64,000 nt of DNA. It comes from Thelephora terrestris (lineage: Eukaryota; Basidiomycota; Agaricomycetes; Thelephorales; Thelephoraceae). Within the stretch, counting starts at the first letter, position 1. The number at the start of each line of letters is the position of its first letter. The stretch lies in contig WIUZ02000009.1 in the NCBI GenBank assembly GCA_015956445.1, positions 124,001-188,000 on the forward strand, read 5' to 3'. Under the pieces are notes generated by a model that did no database searches, had not been told where the DNA came from, and saw only the letters and a list, made by a program, of their open reading frames with translations. Positions 54,760 through 64,000 of this stretch are shown one piece after another. Position numbers and translations under genes: made by a program.

Positions 54760-56819
54760 ATGTCTCTTAAGGCTGAACTAGAAGTATGGGCTTCGGCATT
54801 GGCTGCATATGACGCGGAGAAGTTTGACGAGGCTCTCGACCTTTTCTCGGTGAGTAGTGACCCACGTTCACCGCCTCAAGATATTGACTCGGAGCCACCC
54901 GAAACACAGAGGATCAGCGAGTCGTCAAAGATCCTCACGAACATTGGCCTCATCTACGCCACCGTAGGTGACCACGAGACGGCCGTCAAACACTTCCAAC
55001 TCGCGACCGACGCCGACCAATACCTAGCCGTCGCTTATTTTCAATGCGGCGTCTCCAATTTTTTATTGGAAAGGTATGACCTCGCGCACAAAGATTTCGA
55101 GGACTCGCTATTGTACTTGAGGGGGAACCAGGCGATGTGAGTACTTGTCCCCGACTCTGAGTGGGGAGGTGCCCGCTGCTGCGCGTGCGCTGCTGTGCAT
55201 CGGCACCTTTTTTCAGCCACAGAATGCATTGTCACTGACCTCCGGTTCATTCCTCACAGAAATTACGAACAACTGGGACTCAAATTCAAACTGTATTCGC
55301 CAGAAGTCTTATTCAATAAGGGCCTTTCTCTGATCTACCTTGGCAAATACGATGCCGGGATGGCTGACCTTGCGGAAGCAAGCGCCGGCAAGGTCACAGC
55401 TGAGCATGGGGTTATCGACGAGGCCATTCAAGATCGCGGCGAAGGATACACGGTGTTCAGTATCGTGCGTTGCTTTCTTTCGGGTTATCTTTTCCTAAGA
55501 AGCGGCTTAACCTGTTCTCCGATGATCGTTAGCCCGTCGGCGTGTTGTATCGTCCGTCTGAGAGCAAATTGAGAAACACGAAACAGAAGGACTATCTGGG
55601 AAAGGCTGTGAGTAGGGTCTCAAACGACCGAATCTTTTTCTCCGATCCCATCGCTTACCCTGTGATTTTCTGCATGTGTAGAGATTGGTCGCCAGTGCGG
55701 ATGCGAACGATGCTTACACGACGTTCACCGGTGTGACTCGCCTCAAGCAAGGAGTCACGCCGAAAGGAACATTCATTCCTGAGGATGAAGCCAATTTCGC
55801 AGACTCTGGCGCTCAGTTGAGCCGCAGCGTGACCGTTCCTGCTCCGAGTACGTCATGGGAACTCGATGATCTCTTTTGGAATGTATCTTAACATTAGAGA
55901 TAGGCAACGTGGATCAGATCAATCCTGTGCCTCTGAAGCGGTCGAAGACCACCATCAGCGTCCCAGTCAACCGCAACCAAGGTTTGGGATCTGAGACATC
56001 CCAGCCGACGCCGCCGCCACGAACCAGGCTCAACAGAAGTATGACTGACGCTGGGCAAAATCCTGGTATCCAACAAGACCTTGCTGCTCCAGCGAGGGGA
56101 TTGTCCCTGCGAACACCCCAAGGACGCGTCTCGCCCGAACGGAAGTCACCACCGTCGAGTGAGTTCCTCAGTCATTTGGTCACCCCTCGATTGTTGCTAG
56201 GCCATTAACATGATTCCCCACCCCTTTGGACGCAGGAGAACGAATGACTGAATTTTACGACGATTACATCGATTCTTACAGAGATCAGCCCCAGGGTGCA
56301 CCCATCCGACGGAACAACACTATTGCTACTTGGGCCAGGAACAACGCAAACCCTGAAACCCCCCCTCCTCCGTCGCGTTCGCCGTCCACCCGTCCTCCAC
56401 CTACCTCTTTCTCTGGGGCCAGTGGCGTCCGCCGTCGCGGCACGACCGTGAGTCGTCAGCGCAGCACGGTTCGGAGAAGGAACGTGTATGAAGAAGAGGA
56501 AGAAGGCTATGGTTCCGGAGATTACGAGGACGGGTCAAACTACTCCGAAATATCCAAGATCCGTGTCAAGGTTCGGTTCAAGGATGAAGTTAGGGGATTG
56601 GCACTCACGCCGGATGTGCCGTTTGCCGACTTCATGGGTATGCTGAGCTCAAAGTTCAGTATCCCGGTGCGCAGGTTAGACGTGAAGTTTAAGGACGAGG
56701 ACGGGGGGCAGGTGAGCCTAAAGGATGAAATGGACTACGAGATGGCGTTGGAAACTGCAAAGGAGAACGCCCATGGAAAGGCGGAAGGCAAGCTGGAAGT
56801 TTGGTGCGCCGAGACATGA
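54760..56819 (+). CDS. NOXR: NADPH oxidase regulator NoxR (p67phox-like)
   Basis: Seven exons in phase: 54760-54849, 54910-55136, 55260-55464, 55533-55607, 55682-55847, 55898-56158 and 56236-56819, giving about 535 residues. The N-terminal part is TPR repeats (MSLKAELEVWASALAAYDAE, SSKILTNIGLIYATVGDHET, YLAVAYFQCGVSNFLLERYD, GLKFKLYSPEVLFNKGLSLI). The YTVFSIPVGVLYRPSE activation region follows. A disordered middle leads to a C-terminal PB1 domain (KIRVKVRFKDEVRGLAL..., FKDEDGGQVSLKDEMDYEMA). Fungal NoxR activates NoxA/NoxB with Rac and Cdc24 at hyphal tips. The first intron (60 nt) is a multiple of three without a stop, so it can be mistaken for coding sequence. Confidence 0.9.
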
Positions 56820-58439
56820 TTGAGGCGTACTATCGAGGCAAAGCTCGTCTCTTGCTCGTGACCACCTGAAGGCTGGTGTGGTATAGTTTTGGTGGGGATC
56901 TGGTTTATTCCCTTGGCGCTAGATTTTTCTTGTCTCCCCCGCATATGTTGTTGTTTTTCTAGCGCATGCTTTGCCCTATTCTTATCTCTCTTGTTAATGG
57001 ATCTAATAAATGGTTCCACCCGCGTGTGCGGGATTTGGTTGGGTCGCCTGAGCGGCCCAGCTTTCTAGCTTTGCCCCACCAGCTGATGGTGAGGCAGTTC
57101 AGGATAAAGTTTGATCATCGCAAGTCTATTCATGCGCAGTCGAGGTGACCGGGACCCGTCAATGGCATCGATATAGTTGTTTTTAGAACTCCTGCAGTCT
57201 TGGCTTTTGTTCCCAGGATCCGAGCAGGGGAGCGCCAGAAGTTATGTCGTGTGCTGATCTAGGCACGACGCCAACTAAGAACATGCGTTATGCGCATGCC
57301 CGAATCTGCCGAAGATTCTGGTAGCCATGGAAACCCGAGGGAGGGGCCTCGCGATCGCAACGTGTGGGTTTTGTTCAACTTTGTTCGATGAAAGGCTTTA
57401 CGACCATGTAAGCTCGCCAGGACGAGGAAAGCCTGACGAACTCTGGAATGAACTCGCGTAGTCCCTCTGAACATCGAACGCTGTTTCTCGTTGGAACGTC
57501 ACCATGGAGAAAGCGCAACCGCGAACACCTTACGGCCCTCATGTCGACCGTGTAGCGTCCATTCTTGATGCCACTTACTCACTTTTTGGACTCTCGGACC
57601 CCGGGTGATTACTACGAACTTTTCGGGTAGGATCTGGTATCCAGGATCCAGATTTGGTGATTCGGTCGTATCTTATCGCTTCCAAGGAAGCATTGTCAGA
57701 TAGGGAAACAAGGTTTTCTCCTTCTCAGGTTCCGTGGGGGTTATATCAGACGGGTGCTTTACCCTCGTGGGGTCCTGGACGACCATCTCCTCGTCGATAC
57801 CGAAATTAACTGGGGCGTGCTTGATAACGAGACCTCCGGTTCGCACAGCGTGTTCATACAAAAGAAGTATAGCTGCTTTGCTTTGCTTCGCTTTTGTGGT
57901 CATGCCAACGGGGTGGGACCGGCTGAGATCGAAAGGCTACAAGTTATGTAGCGGTGACGAAGCTTTCTAGGTTCGCGAACAGGCGGAAGGACGGACGCGT
58001 CCCCCCCGTGGTATGCCAATGGGAGCCATGGAAACGTTCGATGTGATCCTAGGAGTCCTCGAGGTCGAATGCACTGGCGTGCGAATATCGTCCTTTCTGA
58101 GAGGACGGCGGCCAATCGATGATCCCTTTCAGCTGGATCCATCCCACTACTTCCATACGCGTCGTGCAAGGAAACAACCCTTGTTGAGAGGCTGGCGGTG
58201 GCGATACTCTCTGAATTTGCGAGGAGGCGGGGAGGGATGTACCCGTGACGGGCGAAGGGAAAGTTGGAAACATCGCCAACTCGTGGGGTCTTCGAAGGCG
58301 AGTGTATGTCGCCTTCTAGTACTACAAACTTGAGACATCCGGACCCGGTGCACCTCCGTCGCAGGACTCCACTCCCAGCCGCTGGATCCGATCGACGTGG
58401 TTGACGATTCAATGATGCTTTTCATCTGGACCCAATCTA
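56820..58439. other. no gene recognised
   Basis: About 1.6 kb. A frame starting at 57503 (MEKAQPRTPYGPHVDRVASI) and further pieces near 57600-57950 look host-like but match no family I can name. Frames on the minus strand (57900-58412) also lack recognisable domains. The stretch may include the decayed N-terminal part of the dynamin-type fragment that follows. Confidence 0.4.
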
Positions 58440-58935
58440 TATGACGGCCATTCTGAACGCAAAGGGATTTTCACTCTCAACGAAGAGGATCTTTATTCCT
58501 ACGAAAGAGAGTTTGTGTCAGCATGTAATACTCCGCTCTCAGGAACCCGGGGCAAGACGGTACTGGATGTGACTGCCCAGTGGTCAATATCATGGGTAGT
58601 GTACGAGGCTACTTTCACGGTGAGGAAGATTGCCAACATGATACCTCAGCTCTCTCCGACACTTGGCCCGCGCTGTAGTTTCTCACAGAAGATTCCTCGA
58701 TAACGTCCCTCTCGCGGTAAACCACGAATTGGTCTACGGCTTGATCCATCCTACTCGCGGCGGACTCCACGACGCTCTCTACAAACGGTTGGGCATCGAC
58801 GGGGCGGGTGCGGATGCTCGGTGTGAAGAGTTTCTTCAGGAGCCTCCGAACGTTCAGATGACTCGTGAGGCTCTGTCGACTCGGCATGATATGTTGAGCA
58901 GGGCAGCTACGGAACTGGAGGAGGCAATTTACTAG
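58440..58935 (+). pseudogene. C-terminal fragment of a dynamin-related GTPase
   Basis: The right part reads PLAVNHELVYGLIHPTRGG, LYKRLGIDGAGADARCEEFL and QEPPNVQMTREALSTRHDML, ending ELEEAIY before TAG at 58933-58935. This is the GTPase effector domain pattern of fungal dynamin-like proteins (PLAIDHELVRG...LYKGLG...LLQEPPNV...RREEL). A weaker upstream piece (GIFTLNEEDLYSYEREFVSA) fits the preceding stalk. I see no GTPase P-loop nearby, so only the end of the gene remains. Confidence 0.55.
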
Positions 58936-59087
58936 ATCACGATGGAAAGCCAGCATTTGATCCTATAGATAAGTATCTCGAGTAAGGAGCCATGGCTAAA
59001 GTCTATGGTTTATCAACGATGTGATACGTCAGGGTAGGGGCCGTCACTGACTCACCAGAATATTATATCATCGGCCAATCATCTTCG

Positions 59088-60839
59088 TCACCAATCATCT
59101 TCGTCACTGTCCTCGTCCTCGTTTTCATCTTCATCTTCATCTTCATCAAAATACTCATCTTCATCTTCAGCGGTAATTTCCACACGCGAGACGTGTTTCT
59201 GTAGCTCTTTCTGTAGCTCTGCAATCGCCTCCGTCGGGACGGGTTCCCCGAAAACAATAACCTCGACCGACTTGAATGGTACTCCTCTCGACGCCCTCCC
59301 CGCCGCAAAGGTTACAATTTCCCCAATATCGAACGCGGGGACGCAATAAACGAATTCCTCCAGTTTCGGGCACGCGACCACTCCGTCTGAGAACAATGCA
59401 AAACCTAGGCCCGGGAGGAAAACTGGTGGGCCAGGGTAGAGAGAGATGATGAGAGTGCGTAGGTTTGCCATGGATCGAATTGCCTGGTAGAGTTCATTGG
59501 CCACGAGGCCAGCGCCCCTGATTTCTAGACATTGGGTGTTCGAGGTGTCAAACCGTGCCAGGTGACGGGTCACCAAATGAGTGGGGCCGGGTCCAGGGTC
59601 TAAAACAAAGCGACCTAGTCCGTTTGGCCCAGCAAACTGCATGCTTGGAGGGAAGTCTGTAAAGTCCAAGCAGACTTTGGTGAAGTTGGAGAGGTTCCTG
59701 AAGTTGGAGAGCGAGCTGGGAAGTAGCTTGTCGATCTGGGGGACAGTTGAGTAGGAATGTATTATCGCCCCTGCACCAACTGGGATCACGAGGTGGTTGA
59801 GTAAGAGCCAAGGTGGCTGTGGCCCGTAAATCTCTAGTGTCTTTAAGTGTGGCAGTGATACCAATCGTCCATCCTGGGTGCCAAACGTTGGGGCTGCAGA
59901 GGTGAGCCTGACTTCTGAGAGGCTGGGAGCGCTTTCGAAGAAGTCGAGAAATTGGCCGAGGGAGAGTGTGGGCTGCTCCACAGAAGTCAGCCCGAACGAC
60001 GTGAGGTTTTTCATATTCCTCCAGGGCAGCTGCGTGCGAACGGACCGGAGATGTAACTCGCGCACGGAGGAGAGGTCCCCATCAAAGAGTGCGCTTGTAA
60101 GCTCGGAAATGATCTCGAGACTGATAGAGGCGTGACCATCAATGAACAAGCTTCTGAGGAGAGGAGCAGGGTGGACGAGGTGTTTGGTAATGTCTTCGAG
60201 GTAATCTGGCGATGTAGTCACATGCAGGTAGCTGAGTCGGCTAAAAACGTGGGGAGCGATGTCGAGGAAGGGGTCGTTGGGGAGCAGGCCTTTTTTCCGT
60301 TCCAGCCGCACGCTGATGGGGGCAGACTTGGAGCGTTCGAGGTAGACGCAAGTCTTTTCGGTGTCCGTGCAGTAGAAATCTGTCCACAGCGAGGCGAGCG
60401 ATACGAAAATCTCCCTCCAAGCCCGACACACGTGAGTTAGCGTGATTGCAGTTCTATCGCTCTCCTCGTCATCCAAGAAATCCGGAATGAGAGCGAGCAC
60501 ATCGCGAGGTAGCCGGTTGATTGGGGCCCGCTTGTTCCGCATGGATCGAATCGAGGAGATGACCTCCGAAGCATCTTGGTCGAGAGTATCTAGCTGTGAT
60601 ATGACAGTAAACACCCAACAAAGAACCTGGTTTATTCATTTGACCAACCTCATCATCATCCAAGGCAGTCGCAACGCTGCGGGTTCGTTTGTTAGCAGTC
60701 GGTCGCGATTCTACCCCGCTCCAGTCTTTGCTCACCTTGTCCCAAGAAGAATATCACGTAGCCCTTTCTTAGCGGCACGTAAGTTATGAGATACCAAAGA
60801 GCCTCTGTTGGGGCTGGGCTCCTTGAGGAGGTTGGACAT
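59088..60839 (-). CDS. F-box protein with LRR-like body, family I copy 2
   Basis: Three exons: 60736-60839 (104 nt), 60649-60676 (28 nt) and 59088-60593, giving about 545 residues. Start MSNLLKEPSPNRGSL; the F-box is INRLPRDVLALIPDFL followed by LTHVCRAWREIFVSLASLWT. The leucine-rich body parallels the gene at 28024-29727, and both leading exons have identical lengths, so the two are paralogues about 30 kb apart on opposite strands. The C-terminus is an extreme acidic run of Asp/Glu encoded by a CATCTT-type repeat on the plus strand. The stop lies within a tandem pair of 16-base units. SCF substrate adaptor by family; substrate unknown. Confidence 0.8.
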
Positions 60840-61136
60840 GATACGGTGTGGATGGATAGCAGTTCACAAGGTGCATGCACCATGATGTCCTTCTTGATCG
60901 CCACGCTTTCCATTCACACCACCCGCGACCGTTGGTTCGATTCGAATAAAATGCCAGACAATGTGGGCACACTCCTCACAGTCTCCCAGATGTCCCCTCA
61001 CAAAAAACCGACCGCTCCTTTTCAAGACTCCAAGAAGGTGCAGGCTCACCTCGAGTCTCAACAAGCCACAAATCCGAACAGAAGGTTACAGTCAGTCATG
61101 AAGCGTCCTCAATTTCCTGCGGGGTCTTGACTTTCT
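60840..61136. other. intergenic, nothing recognised
   Basis: About 300 bases upstream of the minus-strand F-box I-2 gene, presumably containing its promoter. No recognisable gene. Confidence 0.4.
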
Positions 61137-61547
61137 TTGTACAGGAAGGAAGACGTGAAACTTGGAATAGGCGTACTGCGAGCTGGAAGGGTGTCAACTT
61201 TGTTTTCTTCGGCGACGTACTGTCTGTGGGTTGTTCTCCGGGAATTCCATGGATCCGGCTTGACTGTAGAGATGAAATTCATAATCACAAATTACTATAG
61301 TTGCAAACGCGAAGACGCTTCCTATAGGGCATCGCTGCTTGCCGCAGGTATTCACAACAGGACGGTGTAGCTGATACGTCTCTTCTCTATTTCACGGACC
61401 TCAAGATGCCTCTTGTCCCACTGAATAGTGCAACTGCATCTTGAATGCTGCAACCGACAGGTCTTCCGACCCCTCCCGAGCGGCGGTCAATCGCTTAGTC
61501 AGCAGCTGCAATAACCTCACATTTTCTCTCCGACGCCGTTCATCTCC
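61137..61547. repeat. upstream flank of F-box II-3, inverted copy of the II-2 flank
   Basis: On the reverse strand this matches 47343 to about 47700: the GCAGCTGCTGACTAAGCGAT block, CTCGGGAGGGGTCGG, TCAGCTACACCG and the ACAGACAGTACGTCGCCG block near the terpene synthase relic. The flank of II-1 differs at these diagnostic positions. Similarity stops near 61140. Confidence 0.75.
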
Positions 61548-63295
61548 ATGGACGCACGAACCTATCCCGGAAGGGGCCTGTCCCTTTTACAACTCGCCTT
61601 TTCTCTGAACGAGGAGTTAAAGCGCACAGCATCTTCTTCACCGTACGTCTTGGTGTCTTTGGCGTCTCCGAGAATTATCTACACACTAACTTCCTTTGCA
61701 GCATCACCCTGGATCAAGTCTCTCAGCTCGATAACGAAATTTCGGCCGCATTGGCAACTATTCGCGAACGGAGGAACACGTTTAGCCACATCAACCGCCT
61801 TCCGTTCGACATCCTTTCCCTTATCCCCATCCATCTCCCTTCCCAAAAGGACCGGTTTCGTGCCAGCTTCGTATGTCGCCATTGGCGCAGGACCTTCCTC
61901 CAACGCGCTGAGTTATGGTCCGAGCTGGTCCTCTCCAAGGGTGAGGACTATGTGAAAACTCTTCTCGAACGCGCGAAGGGGTCCCAGCTGGTCGTGAACG
62001 TTGGACGGAGCGGTCACCAGAAGGTTCCCACCAGCACCATGAGCCTACTTTCTCCCCATACCAATCAAATCAGAGATCTCGGATTTGCACACCATGGGTG
62101 GGCAGATATTCAAGCATTCATGGATATCAATCCTGGACCTTTCCCGCTCCTGGACACCCTCACGTTCGATCTGGCTATCCAAGGCCGCCTCGGTATTTCC
62201 GGGGTGATGGTCCCCCCATCTACACGCCTCTTCAGCACCGCCGTCAATTTGAAGAATTTCTGCTTCTATACAACGCCGGCCTGGGCACCACCCTTGAGCC
62301 ATTTTGTCTTTCCCAACCTCGTCGTATTTGACTTTACAGTGCGGCCATGGGAGCCGTTCTGCGCTTTGCAACTGCTGGACTTCCTGGAAACCTCACCGAT
62401 GCTTCAAAGGCTGAAGATGAACATCATGGCGAGTATATCGCTCCATGGCATCCCTCAGGAAAGGGTCGTTGTCCTCCCCAACGTCAAAGACATCGACGTA
62501 ACCGTGACTTATATCGACCCCGGTTACGAGATCGCAACTTACATATCTTGCCCTTCCGTCGCGTCTATGGTGCTCACGCTCAAGGAAGGTTCCGACACCA
62601 TGATTTCAGAGGGAATATTCCCCACACCTGATTTGTGGAACACGATCATCCGTCAATATACAAGAAGTCCGGTTGAGGAACTCACGCTCTCACTAAACAC
62701 TATCGACTTTGTCACATGTACGCTAAACCTCCGGACTTCTGATGCGACCGTCATCGAATTGTGTCTCGTAGTCAAAACTTATGGCGAAGACAATAACGAG
62801 GTGCACCACGAAGTCTTCACCGAGGCCACTAACACTATCCTGGATTACCACCAATTGGCCAACGTCAAGCGCGTCTCCATATGTCATAATTACGACTGTC
62901 TTGACACCACCCCTACCACACATATTTCGAACGAAGCCGGGAGACTGTTCAAGTCTCTTGGCCCCTTGGACGAGTTAACCATCTATCGCTGCGATGCACA
63001 ACCATACTCCCGTTTCTTCCTCAGCACTCTAGAGGGCCACCCTGAAGAACCGGCTGTGTTCCCACCAATTAAGAAACTGACAATCTCACACCCAATGTGC
63101 CAATCCGATGAAGCATTTACGGCAACGGTCTTGGGGCTTGCACGGTCACGGAACGCGCTTGGAGTGCCTTTCGAATCTCTACTGGTCCGCGCGGGGGGAT
63201 TGCCTGCAGAGTTTGAAGCGGAGCTGAGGCCGTGGGTCGGCAATGTGGAGTATTGCTATGAGGAGCTCGATGAGGAGCTCGATGATGAATACTAG
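61548..63295 (+). CDS. F-box protein, family II copy 3 (mosaic)
   Basis: Exon 1 is 61548-61642 (95 nt, MDARTYPGRGLSLLQLAF...) and exon 2 is 61702-63295, with a 59-nt intron; about 562 residues. The F-box is INRLPFDILSLIPIHLPSQK followed by FVCRHWRRTFLQRAELW. Up to about residue 455 (VTVTYIDPGYEIATYISC, SLNTI, YRCDAQPYSRFFLSTLE) it follows II-2. From GHPEEPAVFPPIKK to the acidic EELDEELDDEY end it follows II-1. The flanks split the same way. It lies on the opposite strand to both. SCF adaptor function is inferred from the F-box. Confidence 0.8.
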
Positions 63296-63399
63296 AGTCT
63301 CAGCTATTGAATCCCTGTAAGCCCCTATGTGACTAGTTCCCGGAGTTCACTTCTGAGCGTATTTACAGACATCCGTGCTTTGTGACTGGATTACCATCG

Positions 63400-63740
63400 T
63401 TCTGAGAAGCTGTTTAGAGACAGTGCGAGAGGAAATCAAAATTCCTCGACGGTCCACTTTACAGAGTGACCCTACAGGCCAACGCCCCGAGACGCTGACC
63501 GCTAATTTACTGCAGCTTTAGCTCTGCTACGGGGTCGGCTTAAGGAGGGTGTTTTCCAGGGGGTGGGGGGGTTTCACGCTATAATTAAGGCTGCGAAATC
63601 ATGTTGTATACGTCATAATTATGATTGACTTGTCTCCACGCATATCGCGAATGAAGCCGGCTGGATGAGTTTACCACCTACCACTGCGATATGCGACTGT
63701 ACTTCCGTCCCTTCCTCAGCTTGGTCAGCAGATCGCATTT
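63400..63740 (+). pseudogene. downstream flank with F-box II fragment, inverted copy of the II-1 side
   Basis: The left part is an inverted counterpart of 42938-43120 (AGACAGTGCGAGAGGAAAT-type block). A G-rich tract at 63556-63571 corresponds to the C19 run at 42883. The part from 63600 resembles the F-box II interior (CATAATTATGA, GAATGAAGCCGG, CTACCACTGCGATATGCGAC) without an intact frame. Same order of parts as beside II-1, reversed. Confidence 0.65.
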
Positions 63741-63789
63741 CCCAAAAAGGATAATTGCCCGCTTTCGATTGACCCTCTTCATCTCCTCG

Positions 63790-64000
63790 ATGGAAGCACG
63801 AGCTTATCCCGGAAAGGGCCTGTCCCTTTTACAACTTGCCTTTGCTATGAACGAGGAGCTGAAGCGCACGGCGTTCTCTCCGCTGTACGTTGTAAAAGAC
63901 CTTTGGTGCCTTAGGAATGATGCATATTGACTTACTCTATAGCGTCAACCTGGACGAGGTCTCCCAACTCGATAACGACATCTCGGTTGGATTGGCAACT
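63790..64000 (+). CDS. F-box protein, family II copy 4 (5' end only, cut by window edge)
   Basis: Exon 1 is 63790-63884 (95 nt, MEARAYPGKGLSLLQLAFAM). After a 58-nt intron (63885-63942), exon 2 starts LVNLDEVSQLDNDISVGLAT and leaves the window. Exon length, intron position and N-terminal text match the other three family II genes, so a full F-box gene probably continues to the right. Confidence 0.7.

Noticed and set aside
57900-58412. 170-residue minus-strand open frame
   Set aside because: No family resemblance, and it overlaps other equally long frames on both strands.

Overview
The window reads as nuclear DNA of a filamentous basidiomycete, most likely an Agaricomycete. Genes are dense in short GT-AG introns of about 45-75 nt. 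TRP1 is the trifunctional basidiomycete type. There is a NOXR-type oxidase regulator and a HAM1-like protein. Several lineage-expanded Agaricomycete families are present: F-box/LRR-type proteins, HSPA12-type Hsp70s, kinase-like proteins and a small secreted cysteine-rich 'glycopeptide'. No rRNA, tRNA or CRISPR was recognised. Exon boundaries below were worked out by hand from splice signals and reading-frame phase.

Layout. 0-4.3 kb: eroded DNA with remnants of a UDP-glycosyltransferase, an adenylation-domain enzyme and a Zn2Cys6 regulator, then a palindrome-rich GTGA/TCAC simple-sequence block. 4.3-8.5 kb: a nearly whole DIRS-like tyrosine-recombinase retroelement. 9.6-12.4 kb: HAM1-like gene. 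13.0-25.6 kb: a coiled-coil gene, an Hsp70-like gene and BUD4, with a tandem duplication of about 3.4 kb that left a second Hsp70-like gene and broken ends of both flanking genes. 26.8-27.6 kb: seven-exon secreted protein. 28.0-29.7 kb: F-box gene. 30.3-31.3 kb: decayed membrane-protein gene. 32.0-42.2 kb: three related kinase-like genes on the minus strand, interrupted by a MITE-like inverted repeat and a decayed gene. 42.7-47.3 kb: two F-box genes and an F-box fragment. 47.7-48.7 kb: a decaying sesquiterpene synthase. 49.3-56.8 kb: a housekeeping block with a phosducin-like gene, a stand-alone glutamine amidotransferase, TRP1 and NOXR. 58.4-64 kb: a dynamin-type fragment and three further F-box genes, the last cut by the window edge.

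The strongest candidate for an undescribed system is the kinase-like array. All three members keep the VAIK-type lysine, DFG and APE motifs. The catalytic aspartate is replaced (HGS or HGN), and the middle of the catalytic loop is encoded by a conserved 8-nt micro-exon. The two longer members also carry N-terminal helical exons that resemble the MLKL/Cbl-type helical bundle. They look like fungal MLKL-like pseudokinases. The architecture is read from sequence and family knowledge; a role in membrane damage or cell death is inference only.

A second theme is local duplication. The F-box II-3 gene is a mosaic whose 5' part and flank resemble F-box II-2 and whose 3' part and flank resemble F-box II-1, in inverted orientation. 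TRP1 is preceded by a separate copy of its own amidotransferase domain with the same intron position.
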